A stretch of 64,000 bases of DNA, taken from NCBI RefSeq assembly GCF_004359215.1, contig NC_090616.1:20643-84642 (forward strand), written 5' to 3'. How positions within the stretch are numbered: the stretch's first letter is position 1; each line of letters starts with the position of its first letter. The notes beneath the pieces are model-generated. The model saw only the letters and a list, made by a program, of their open reading frames with translations. It ran no database searches and was not told the origin of the DNA. Shown here in pieces: positions 53,549 through 63,481 of the stretch. This DNA is from Bremia lactucae (Eukaryota > Oomycota > Peronosporomycetes > Peronosporales > Peronosporaceae). Position numbers and translations under genes: made by a program.

Positions 53549-54190
53549 AGGGGTCGAAAAAATGCAGGAGAAAGCTGAGGTAAATCGCTTTAGCTTCATC
53601 GATGGCCTGTTATGGCATCAGCTGTCACCTTGTGATTCCTTGGGAATCTATGTGCCTCATGACACAGACCTCAAGCTGATGACCCTTCACGAGCTCCATG
53701 ATGCGCCATCTAGTGGGCATCTGGGCCGTGAAAAGACATTCTTACGAGTGTCAGAGAAATTTTGGTGAACGCACTTATTTAGATGGGTGGCCAACTATAT
53801 TCGCTCTTGCGAACAGTGTCAGCATAAAGCCTGCACCGTCCAGCAGTGCGCCACTGAAGCCGCTACCGATTCCAACCAACTGTTGGAAGTCAGTAAGTCT
53901 AGACTTCACATTAGGGTCGGACGGGGCTCGTCGTCTTCGTAAACGGTCTAAGCAAGATGGTTCATTCAGCACCATGTAAGACATCGATCAAAGGCAAGTA
54001 GGCAGCTCTCTTGTCCTGGATCGCGTATACCGATTACACGAGATGGCCGAGTCCATAGTATTGGACCGGGATCAATGATTTACGTCTGGGTTTTGGCGAC
54101 AAGTGCTTGGGCTGCTAGGTGGCGAGTTCCCCATGTCGACTGCAGACCATCCTCAGATCAATGGCCAAACAGAACGTGCCAATCAGGTCG
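53549..54190 (+). pseudogene. Family A integrase after internal deletion
   Basis: Gag passes directly into integrase: RFSFIDGLLWHQLSPCDSLG, LHELHDAPSSGHLGREKTF (zinc-binding part), SCEQCQH, then the frameshifted core and TADHPQINGQTERANQV near 54140-54185. Protease, RT and RNase H are missing, so this is a deletion derivative. Confidence 0.75.
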
Positions 54191-54345
54191 TGGTGGATAA
54201 ATAGATATAATGGCCTATACCTATTTATGGATAAGATTTCTGAACATTACTATGTAAGTAATATTCTCCAAATATTCTCTACCTTTTAGATAATATATTA
54301 ATAAACTATTTATAAGTGTTAATTTTATGTAACGATACACCCCGT
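54191..54345 (-). repeat. D/E LTR fragment
   Basis: In minus orientation it starts ACGGGGTGTATCGTTACAT and matches the first ~150 bp of the LTR at 16863-17312. Confidence 0.7.
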
Positions 54346-54470
54346 CGTAGCATGCGTGCGGCCCAGAACATCTAAGGGCATCCCAGACCTGTTATTGCCT
54401 CCAACTTCCTTTGGTTTGATTACCCAAAAGTCCATCTAAGAAGTCCACACACCTACCAAAAATGGTAAGC
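54346..54470 (-). pseudogene. 18S rRNA fragment
   Basis: The minus strand contains GAGGCAATAACAGGTCT and GATGCCCTTAGATGTTCTGG followed by GCCGCACGC, the universally conserved 3' region of eukaryotic small-subunit rRNA. Several positions differ from the expected conserved sequence (for example GGGATG for GTGATG). The recognisable part is about 100 bp. The 5' part toward 54470 is only weakly similar. It is far too short for a functional gene. Confidence 0.8.
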
Positions 54471-54479
54471 GGAACTATT

Positions 54480-54667
54480 TAGCACGAGCCGGATTACCGC
54501 TCCCGTGAAGACACTTAATCAAAGTACTTAGTGCGTTAGGTGAAGTCGCTAACGCGCCCACCGCAACTACCTCACTGCACGCAAAAGAAGCTGGTTAAAC
54601 CGCCTCCTCGCTGTGCTATGGTGTGTGTATAAGTAGAGCGTGGCCGCATTACGACGTGCCCGCTTGC
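54480..54667 (+). repeat. Family A LTR 3' fragment
   Basis: It runs from GCACGAGCCGGATTACCGCT to GACGTGCCCGCTTGCA, matching the last ~180 bp of the family A LTR. Confidence 0.7.
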
Positions 54668-55431
54668 AGTTTACTGATGCCTGAATTGAGTCCTGAGCAT
54701 TTATCGTTTAATTAAAATTCATCAGATAGGAAGATCAATAAAAATCTTGAGTCTGGTTCGCGAGGCGAAAATAGCCAAATCGACCACCCTTACAATGAAG
54801 CTTAAATTTTAGCCCACGCAATTTTAATTTTAGAGGTCGAGCATAATTTCGAGCGTACACTCGCTGCAGCATATATTTACAGCGGAACATCGTAGGAAGA
54901 TGCAGGTATCATTTAGGCCTTCGCTGTCTACTGAAAGTCGTTTACGCTATCACTACATTTAGGTTAGCGTCAGCAGTTGGCGTATGCGTAAAATTTTAAC
55001 GCTCGCTCATACCAGGCTTGCTCCTGATCTGGTAATCGACAATATCAAAGCCGGGTCTAAGAATGGGTCTGGCTTGGTCCCGCCTTTTCGAGTACAGCTA
55101 ATCACACATGCGGAGGCTGCCTATTTGGCGTTACTCGAAGAGCAGCACGCGCACCGAAAGGCCTTATCAAATTACTATAGTGGCCGCTTATGCCATATAC
55201 AACTTAAATAACGTTCCTATAAAGCTCAGCAGTGTGTCCAACAAATGGTGCTGGTCGAATGTACGGTTCCGTACCGCTTGGAGGTCGAAACCTCAATACC
55301 GAACAAAATGGAGTTAACGTTAGACATATGGAATATCATCAAATGTTGACGTTGCATTTTATGCGCAATCGGAGACGCGGTTGTGCCTGTTCACGCGCGC
55401 TCGCCCAAATCGACGTGTTTTTGACTGCCTC
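54668..55431. other. Unassigned region with one short ORF
   Basis: A plus-strand ORF at 54984-55211 (75 codons, SGLVPPFRVQLITHAEAAYL) and an overlapping frame (55230-55340, PYRLEVETSIPNKMELTLDI) look more coding-like than the surroundings. I do not recognise them. They could be a broken exon of a cellular gene or an old element. Confidence 0.3.
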
Positions 55432-55479
55432 TGTAATGAGGCACACATTGGTTGGAGAACCGTTTTGTGGTACCTTTAT
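55432..55479 (+). repeat. Duplicated family B LTR head (48 bp)
   Basis: TGTAATGAGGCACACATTGG to GTGGTACCTTTAT repeats the first 48 bp of the LTR that starts at 55480. Confidence 0.85.
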
Positions 55480-55763
55480 TGTAATGGGGCACACATCGGT
55501 TGGAGAACCGTTGTTGTGGTACATTTACTTTATGGGTAAATACCCTTTTATTCTATTTTAAAATAATTAATTACTTAAATTCCATTTATTATGGGTAACA
55601 AATGTAGTCGCCGCCAGATATATATCTGGCGGCCGAAATCTATTTTGAATTAGCTACGGTAAGGTTTTGAATTTAAATTAAAATTAAAAATGCTGAGTTT
55701 TCCTTTTGATCTTGAAGTCTAAAAGTCTTCCTCTATCTTTAGCAGCGAAGAAGCTCCGCTACA
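55480..55763 (+). repeat. Family B 5' LTR with internal deletion (284 bp), copy 3
   Basis: It starts TGTAATGGGGCACACATCGG and ends AAGCTCCGCTACA. About 180 bp of the 465-bp LTR are missing after CTTTTGATCTTGAAG. The primer site TGGTAGCACTAGTAGTCAAT begins at 55766. Confidence 0.85.
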
Positions 55764-55819
55764 TCTGGTAGCACTAGTAGTCAATCTCTGAGTCTTTATA
55801 AGACTAAGCCTTCACTGAA

Positions 55820-56740
55820 ATGGAAGAGGTCTCAAAACTTATAGAAGCGCAGGGCATAGCGTATGACAAGCTCAAAACTTTATTTGGGCTTGAATATGTA
55901 AAGTTCAGTATATTCAGGGACCAGAGGTTTTGCATGCAAGGGTTGAAACCTTCATGCGTACGAATCCTCCCCGATCGGCCAGGTTCAGGATCACCCTTGC
56001 GGCATCTATGCCAACTCGGTATATCTCTGTACCTCGAAGATAGAGCCATGGAGTGGGCACTCTCGTGCAGCGTCCATAGACGACGCTTTTTTTTCTCATG
56101 GGATTCGGTAATTCAGCAAATGACCAGCATGTTTGCACCGCCTGATTAGGCTTTACGCATACGATCACGGCTCATAGCGACTCGACAGGGTAAACGAGCC
56201 CTAGAGGACCATGCCCAGGAGTTGAGAACACTCATTGCATCTATGCTTCAAGGCCCGATGCAAGAAGCAACTATCGTAAATTTTTTTGGGGTTTCTCAAT
56301 GAAGGCGTTGACCGTTCGGAATTATTACGACCCCATCCAGCTACTTTCGAAGACGCAATTGCCATAGCGCTACGCGCTGAGTTCGTCTTTAAGTCTGCTC
56401 GCGTTAGCCCGCCTATTTACCGAACAAGCTCTTCGAGCACATTGGTACCGTCTAATAGACCGGAATTCATGGATCTACGCCTCGTTGAGGAGGGAGAAAA
56501 GGCACTTCAAGCAGTGGAACAGCATGAAATCATTTGTAGATGTTGTATGTGCGGAAGCACGAAACATTTACGTCCGGCCTGTCCCCTACAAAATACTCGT
56601 AAAGCTCAAAATAGCACCAATTCCGACCTATACCAGAAATCTGGTACGGTGCGGAAAACGTCGATACCATGTAGGTGAAAACCGCTCTACTGGGGAAGAC
56701 CTAGGCTCTGTTAAAACTCTAGGAGGTGAGAATAAATAGA
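55820..56740 (+). pseudogene. Family B gag with intact zinc knuckle (copy 3)
   Basis: It starts ATGGAAGAGGTCTC and encodes KLIEAQGIAYDKLKTLFGLE, then LRTLIASMLQG-like coding. A frame at 56286-56678 contains the knuckle CCMCGSTKHLRPACPLQ, which keeps all metal ligands (CX2CX4HX4C). Other frameshifts inactivate gag as a whole. Confidence 0.75.
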
Positions 56741-57960
56741 ATCTAGCCCCAATTAGATCGGTGAGAGTACAAGCCTGGCTGCTAGTCGCTTTAGCGACTG
56801 TAAAGGGTTTTGATAAGCCGTGGTCAATTATAATTGACTCAGGAGCGTCTTGCACTTATGCTTGACGTCTTTCGCTTGAGGGAAACTAATGCGTTGGGGA
56901 CTTAAAGCGCATGAAGGTGATACAATCACTGTTCGCTTAGCGACTGGGACTCGTGTCACTGTTCCCAAAGTTCCATTGAACTTAGGTATAAAGTTTCTGG
57001 ACTTTGACAGTATGGAACGCTGTCTCGTCCTTGATTTGGATTCGAGATATGATCTCATCCTTGGTATGGCCTGGTTAGAACACCATGAGCCATGGATCGA
57101 TTGGAGGTCTAAGACCTTAGGCGCCACGCGCAATGTTCCTAGCAAAGTTTTGGAGAGTCATGAACCCACCTTTGCTAGGCAACAAAAGCGCTATTGGCGC
57201 GGATCATTGAATGAGTCTGTCAGTGTTTTAGACATTGGCATGTCTGAGTTAATAAACTCTAATGTTAAAAACATTAATTCTGAGCCCGACTCAGCAGAAA
57301 TAAGTGGAACGGCACGTACTCCGTCGAGTGACACTCGTTGTAATAACGATTCACTGAATGCTGAAAGCATTATTGGCCTAAGGCCGAATCATCAATGGTG
57401 CAATATCCCTGAGATACGTGAAGTGGCACGTCTAAGTCCACCGAGTATGGTCGGCCGAGGTGGCATCATACTGAGTGTCAGTAGTGAAACTGTTGGCGGT
57501 TCGCCAGGACCTCAAGGGTGCAATATCCCTGAGATACGTGGAGTGGCACGAACTAAGTCCACCGAGTGTGGTTGGCCGAGGAGGCATGTCCATAGTGACA
57601 CTATTGGCGGTTCGCCGGGGCATTTGGGTCAAACCCTTCCAATGCACGTGAAGCGACACGTAAACGTTCGCTGGATAAAAAGTTGAGTTACCTAGCTCCT
57701 TGTCATGTCAAATTAGACACCATGTCTTGTATAGAACCAATACAGGCTTGAAATTTAGGGACGTGAATGTCCCGGCCTCTAAGAGGCGTATTGTCGCCAC
57801 TCCAAGACAGGATGGACACGAAGCGTGTATACCCTCACAAAGTGATACGAGTGAGCAATTACACACGCTTGTAAATGGTGTAACCGGTAACATTGAGGGG
57901 GGAGTTAGCCTTGCGGTAATCCCTTCGTTACATGCTCTTTTAGAGATAGACGAAATGTCT
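56741..57960 (+). pseudogene. Family B retropepsin and repeat linker (copy 3)
   Basis: The active site IIDSGASC (about 56829-56852) is followed by a stop (TGA at 56863). The 265-codon frame 56889-57686 encodes DTITVRLATGTRVTVPKVPL, LDSRYDLILGMAWLEHHEPW and the linker. Linker frame 57700-58209 equals that of copy 2 residue for residue. Confidence 0.75.
57397..57636 (+). repeat. 120-bp tandem repeat in family B linker (copy 3)
   Basis: Units at 57397 and 57517, identical to those at 41116 and 41236. Confidence 0.8.
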
Positions 57961-59412
57961 ATTGATGAGTGCGGCCAAGCCTTAAAGGCTGGAGACTACC
58001 ATCTGTTTTACCTCCGGTTAGAGGTGTTCGTCATGAAATTGACTTGGTTCCGGGAACCAAATACTGTGTCACAAGACAATGGCCTTTACCAAGGGAGCAG
58101 TGTGACGTCATTGACGATTTCTTCCGTGTCAGCACGAGGCTGGAATTGTACGAGAGAGCAAATCTCCCCATTCGCTACCGACATTTTGTGTCAAAAAGCC
58201 AAATGGTAAATGACGCATTATACATGCTTATAATAAGCTTAATGCCGTCACTATACCAGCACAAACCCCTAGAAAGGATATTCTTCAGAACAATATGGTG
58301 TGATATACAATGTAAAGTGCATTGGACTTAGTCGATGGTTACTTCCAATTGCTCATGCGAGCTAGCGATATCGCGCTTACAGCGGTTAGCACTCCAAGCG
58401 GCATGTTATGGGAGTGGCTGGTTATGCATCAAGGTCTTTCCAACGTTCCGGCAACATTTAATCGTCTAGTGACGCAACTGTTCCGCCCTCATCGAGGTTA
58501 TGCACAGACTTATTTTGATGAAATTTTTGTCCATAGTCGTGCGGAGCAGGGTCGGTCGGATATGGACAACCATTTCGACCATTTGCGAGCAGTGCTCGAG
58601 CGTATGCGCAGAAATGAATTGTATGCCAATGCATCCAAATGCATTTTTGACACAGAAGAAATTCCTTTCTTAGGGTGCTTCTTTACGAAGTGAGGCCTAA
58701 GAGCGGATCCCGCTAAGGTAAAAGCCATAGTAGATTGGCCGGTTCCTAGAAACCAAAAGGATTTGCGTAAGTGGTTGGGTCTCGCCAATTATTTACACAA
58801 ATATAGCGAACATTACGCTAATATGGCTAGGCTATTATCTAATCTCCTTCAAAGGATACAGAATGGTGCTGGACTAGCACCGAATATAATGCTTTTCGAG
58901 CATTTAAGGATAGTCTTATCCATGCCCCGATTCTGGCACTGCCAAACCCAAATTGGCGTTTCAGTGTCGTCTGTGACGCATCAGATTTTGCTATTGGCAG
59001 TGCTCTGTTACAAACAGATGTTGATGGGCATGAACGTGTTATTGCGTTCGAGTCTAGACAGCTTAAAGCTGCGGAAAAGAACTACCCAATTCATGACAAA
59101 GATTTACTTGCTATGAAGTATGCTTTCGTCAAATTCAGAGTTCATCTGCTCGGCTCTAAGCCGTTTGTGATGGTACAGATCACGCGTCATTACACACGGC
59201 GACTAAGTCGCCCCATCTCACAGAGAATGGCCCGATGGCTATCCTTTTTCGCGGAATACAACTTCGAGGTGAAGTATAAGCCCGGCAAGCAGAATGCTTT
59301 GGCCGATGCGTTGTCACGCAGGCCGGTTTATGAGCTCTCTCATTTAATGACTATAATATCGCCTATTCCTGAATTATCCGTTCGGCTTACACCCAGGATG
59401 AGCAGCGTGTAG
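57961..59412 (+). pseudogene. Family B reverse transcriptase and RNase H (copy 3)
   Basis: Same content and same lesions as copy 2: YFDEIFVHS in place of YFDD, the stop after LGCFFTK at 58691, and the same missing segment before MDLVDGYFQL. The only difference noticed is near 58850 (TTCAAAGG for TTAAAAAGG), which shifts the frame before the RNase H domain. Confidence 0.85.
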
Positions 59413-60740
59413 CTCTACCACGAGCTCTAAAGAACTCTAATTCAGGAATTGAATTGCCGGCATGTTTGCGTGCAAGGTTACATCGATTTTCTAACGATAA
59501 CGATCTGTTGCTTTATTGCACCGACACTGCGGACCCTCCGCGTGTCGTTGTTTTTCATGATAAGGATTTGAAGTACCGACTCCTCTATGAGGCAAACGAT
59601 ACTGTCCTTGGTGGTCATCTCGGTAAAAAAAAATTACGGCTCTGTAAGCCAGATTTATTGGTGGCCCAAACTTCATAAATGGGTCAGCACATATGTTCGT
59701 ACATGCGAAACTTGCCAACGGGTTAAACCCTAGGCGCATTTGAAGTACCGACTCCTCTATGAGGCACACGATACTGTCCTTGGTGGTCATCTCGGTAGAG
59801 AAAAAAACTACGGCTCTGTAAGCCAGATTTATTGGTGGCCCAAACTTCATAAATGGGTCAGCACATATGTTCGCACATGCGAAACTTGCCAACGGGTTAA
59901 ACCCTCGGCGCATTTGAAGTACCGACTCCTCTATGAGGCACACGATACTGTCCTTGGTGGTCATCTCGGTAGAGAAAAAAACTACGGCTCTGTAAGCCAG
60001 ATTTATTGGTGGCCCAAACTTCATAAATGGGTCAGCACATATGTTCGCACATGCGAAACTTGCCAACGAGTTAAACCCTCGGCGCATGCTGCTGCGCCAC
60101 TGGCGAGCCTAACAAATCCGATCAAGTCCGGGATGAGCGCGTTTAGCTTCCCGTCCCCATAGGCTGTTTAGAGTCCATTAGTATGGATTTTGGTTGCGGT
60201 CTACCGAAAGATTCCGCCGGTAACTCCGGCACAGCGGAATTTGTTGACCGATTGAGCAAAATGGCTCACTTAGCACCGTGCCGGATTTCATTGATGGTAA
60301 AGGTACAGCTTAGCTGTTTATCGATCGCGTGTTTCGACAACATGGTTTGCCAGTGGCAATTGTCTCTGATCGGGCCCCTGTCTTACGGGTAAATTCTGGA
60401 AATCAATTTCCGAGTGCTCGGCACTAGATTGGATATGTCTACTGCGGACCACCCGCAGACCGATGGTCAAACTCAACGTGTCAATCGCGTCATTGAAGAC
60501 GTTTTACGCAGCGTGTGTGCTCAACACCAAAGCGCTCGAGATCAATGCTTCCAGTGGTGGAGTTTGCATTAAATAACGCTTTAGATGCCTCTACAGGCTA
60601 TACACCGTTCTATGTCAACGGTTTCACCCTTCCACGCGTTCCATTAACGATACCACTGCGTAGTTCAGGGCTTGGTGGGGGAGAACTAGCCGATAGGCTT
60701 GCTGATATCAGCCCTGTTACCGTTGAAAACAAGTAAGCGA
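59413..60740 (+). pseudogene. Family B integrase with triplicated zinc-binding domain (copy 3)
   Basis: Three tandem zinc-binding modules (59569-60088, described separately) precede the core: GTAEFVDRLSKMAHLA, then frameshifted [29 protein letters not shown] (about 60440-60490), and ALDASTGYTPFYVNGF (60585-60625). A 39-bp insertion of unknown origin lies near 60107. Frameshifts inactivate the core. Confidence 0.8.
59569..60088 (+). repeat. 174-bp tandem triplication of integrase zinc-binding module
   Basis: Units start with TGAAGTACCGACTCCTCTAT at 59569, 59741 and 59915. Units 2 and 3 are 174 bp (58 codons) and differ at very few positions; unit 1 is 172 bp. Each encodes the H2C2 set: YEAHDTVLGGHLG with two histidines and VRTCETCQRVKP with two cysteines. 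Units 2 and 3 form a single open frame (59740-60162). Confidence 0.95.
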
Positions 60741-61483
60741 GTTTCTCGCGAGGCGATTTAGTGTCTTAAGACATGAAAGGGATACGATGGCTGATAGCCA
60801 AGACAAACAAAAAGAACAAGCAGATGCCGAAGCAGAGGCTGTATTAATTCTTATAGGTCGGAGACCGAGTTTTACTAAACGCTAAAATCTACCTACCAAC
60901 TTGAATTCCGCGGTCTTCAAGGCCAAATTGCGCCTGCGCTTAATTAGACCATTTAAGGTCGTGGCCAAGAAGGGCTTAGCTCTTACGCTGAACCTTCCTA
61001 GCAAGCTGCATACACACCAGTGTTCAACTTTGGCTTGATTAAGCCATATCGGGATCCTTCCAACGTGGACTTGAAGGCGCTTGCGCCGAGACAGGCAGTC
61101 GTGCCGCAGGTTGTTGCATCCTCACCAGGATGTCCAGCTGGCTCTCTAAACGAGGCTGCTGACGCTCCAGCGTAGAAAGACGGTCTCGAACGGCCTCAAA
61201 AGAGCTCTCAACTGAGCATGGACCTCACGAAGAAGTTGCACTCGTGCCTTAGAGCATCAAATGCTTAGCGCGGGGGAACCTTCAGTTTTGCGTAAAGAAA
61301 TTTTTTAAGCGACGTCGTCGTAATAGTCAATACCCGTATCTGGTGAAGTGGCTAGGGTACCCCTCTTCTGAAAACTCTTAGGAGTTCGAGGTACCTCTTC
61401 GGCAAAATTGCCCGTACGCCGTTGACGTTTTTGAGCGCCAAGCTCAGGGTCAACTCGCGTCAAACGACGCTTCCCACCACTAA
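60741..61483 (+). pseudogene. Family B integrase C-terminus and chromodomain (copy 3)
   Basis: It encodes DSQDKQKEQADAE-like residues, then FKAKLRLRLIRPFKVVAKKG (GPY/F-type module), LIKPYRDPSNVDLKALAPRQ, and a chromodomain near 61290-61440 (YPYLVKWLGYPSSENS, a stop, then EFEVPLRQNCPYAVDVF). The sense frame ends with TAA at 61483, about 180 bp into the opposite-strand ORF. Confidence 0.75.
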
Positions 61484-62440
61484 ACGTGGGATTATGTGGA
61501 TCTATAGCCTCAGTGCGGCTTCGATCCATGGTTGTACGGTCAACCGAAGCACTGAAATATCGGCTAGGCCTTTCTTCGTTTTGTGGCATAAATGCCGAAC
61601 GTAACTGGCCTTTGGCCTTAAGCTTAGCGAAATCGAAGCGAAGCTTCTGTTCTAAACGAACATCAGCCATATCCGGAGACTCGCTGATATTCCAAATGTT
61701 ACGAAAGCTGCGGGCCCGGTGGACCCAATTCTCAAATGAAACTATGTTTTCACTCATTGTTTCGTTTGGAAACAAAACGATCGGAATTTTCCCTCATGGA
61801 GATCACCAAAGCCCCACGGGCTTGATCACGTAAACGCGTCAGATACTGACTTCGCGTCATTACCTTTGGCGTAAGATATCGCTCATGAAGAGCCTCGTGG
61901 GCAGCGATCTCCTCCGGCGTTTTCGCCGGGTCATGGGAGATCCAGGTGCCCAAGCTGTGACCCGCTCTCTTTTTGAGACTCTCGTCCGCACTAAGCGGAG
62001 TGATTCTATATTCACTATGAGCATTAGCTTTTGCTATCTTGGCAGCCCGACGTCTATGAGGATTATCCGCTCTTGCTTTTCATCGAGCGGATTCGTAATG
62101 ATACTGGACTCAGGGTCCCGTGTGCTGCTCAATGCAGTTAAGACATCAGCGGCACCACGTGCTGGGAACGGATTCGGGGCCCGCCGACGTTCATCGGGAG
62201 GAGAAGGCGTGAGAGAATGACGCTCTTTCTCCTCCTCCTCTGATGGAGAGTGACTTTCAAAGTCCACCATTCCTTCATCGTCGAGGAATGTGCTAAGAGT
62301 CTGTGACTTACGCTTGATTGTCATGAGACAAAGGAAAGTAAAACTCAACGAAACGATTGGCTGTTTAAGTTCCAACCTCAAAGAGGAAATGAAACGAATG
62401 TTGTCACACGGTGTCAACAGTCTGTTGGGGGAGGTGTAAT
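61305..62440 (-). CDS. Opposite-strand ORF of family B element, copy 3
   Basis: It lies on the minus strand between the integrase/chromodomain and the 3' LTR, opposite to pol. From about 62330 it encodes MTIKRKSQTLSTFLDDEGMV, a serine/glutamate-rich part (SPSEEEEKERHS), ERRRAPNPFPARG, ADVLTAL, DPESSIITNPLDEKQER; then (61953-61750) KTPEEIAAHEALHERYLTPK and QYLTRLRDQARGAL; then (61775-61305) FENWVHRARSFRNIWNISES, DMADVRLEQKLRFDFAKLKA and a basic KRQRRT. The whole would be about 340-380 residues; two frame changes break it. Copy 1 encodes the same protein. The last ~180 bp overlap the chromodomain tail-to-tail. No known domain was identified; the acidic-then-basic composition recalls nucleic-acid-binding or gag-like proteins, but this is speculation. 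Confidence 0.65.
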
Positions 62441-62871
62441 GGGGCACACATCGGTTGGAGAACTGTTGTTCTGGCATATTTACTTTACGGGTAAAATACC
62501 CTTTTATCTAATTTTAAAATAGTTAGTTACTTAAATCCCATTTATTATGGGTAACAAATGTGGTCGCCGCCAGATATAAATCTGGCGGTCAAAATCTATA
62601 TTAAATTAGCTAGGGTAAGGTTGTTAGATTAAAATAGTTAAATAAAGTGGAGATCCCTTTTGATCTTAAAGCGGTAAGTGCCTTTCTAAGGCTTCCGCAT
62701 TGATCTGTAAGAGATAAAAGCCTTACTAAGGTTTATCCTCTTGGGCACTAGCTGCCACTTGGTTCTACGAACCCCTGAATCCCTTCAACTAGGATTCCTT
62801 AAGCTTTAATAGCTCGTACGACTCCCTGAGTTGTTAAACCCATTAGTTCAATTGAACTAAGTGACTCTCTG
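62435..62871 (+). repeat. Family B 3' LTR (copy 3), interrupted
   Basis: It starts TGTAATGGGGCACACATCGG and follows the reference LTR up to AAGTGACTCTCTG, where a family A LTR is inserted. The remaining ~30 bp should lie beyond that element, outside the window. Confidence 0.85.
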
Positions 62872-63425
62872 TGTAACGGGCTAAAGTTGCCCTAATGTTA
62901 CACAGTCCCGTAAAGTATACTTGGTGTACTTAAGGGGATGGTCAATAACTAAATTATAGTAATTAGACCCAACACTCGGGTGTGGTGCACATTAGTGACC
63001 GACCCTTGTGTATGTGGTGCACATAGGCGCATTCACATTAGGAGGGATGACGCCCAGCAACATCCGTGATGACGACTAGCGTCATCCGTTACGCGAGGTA
63101 TCTAGAAAGATACGCTCGCAATACATATTAAGTGTTATCTATAGAGATGACATTTTAATTGGTAAAAATAGGTATTTATATTTAATACGATTAATTATAA
63201 ATCAGTCTGAACACTACTTCCTACTTGATAAGTGCGCACGAGGAGCCGGATTACCGCTCCCGTGACGACTCTTAATCACAGTACTTAGTGTGTTGGGTGA
63301 GGTCGCTAACGCGCCTACATCAACCACCTCACTGCACGCAAGAGAAGCAGGTTAAACCGCTTCCTCGCTGTGCTAGGGTGTGCGTCTAATTAGAGCGTGG
63401 CCGCATTACGACGTGCCCGCCTACA
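62872..63425 (+). repeat. Family A 5' LTR (554 bp), best-preserved copy
   Basis: It starts TGTAACGGGCTAAAGTTGCC and ends GTGCCCGCCTACA. It is inserted into the family B 3' LTR, so it is younger than copy 3. Confidence 0.85.
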
Positions 63426-63427
63426 CT

Positions 63428-63445
63428 TGGTAGCACTTGAAATCC
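63428..63445 (+). promoter_or_regulatory. Family A primer-binding site
   Basis: TGGTAGCACTTGAAATCC starts two bases after the LTR and can pair with a tRNA ending in CCA. The donor tRNA was not identified. Confidence 0.6.
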
Positions 63446-63481
63446 TTCCCACGACCCGGATCTCGGCGTGTGTACATGAGG

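Noticed and set aside
59491..60087. 198-codon open frame on the minus strand with three repeated segments
   Set aside because: It is the mirror of the triplicated integrase module; the repeat merely multiplies a chance open frame.
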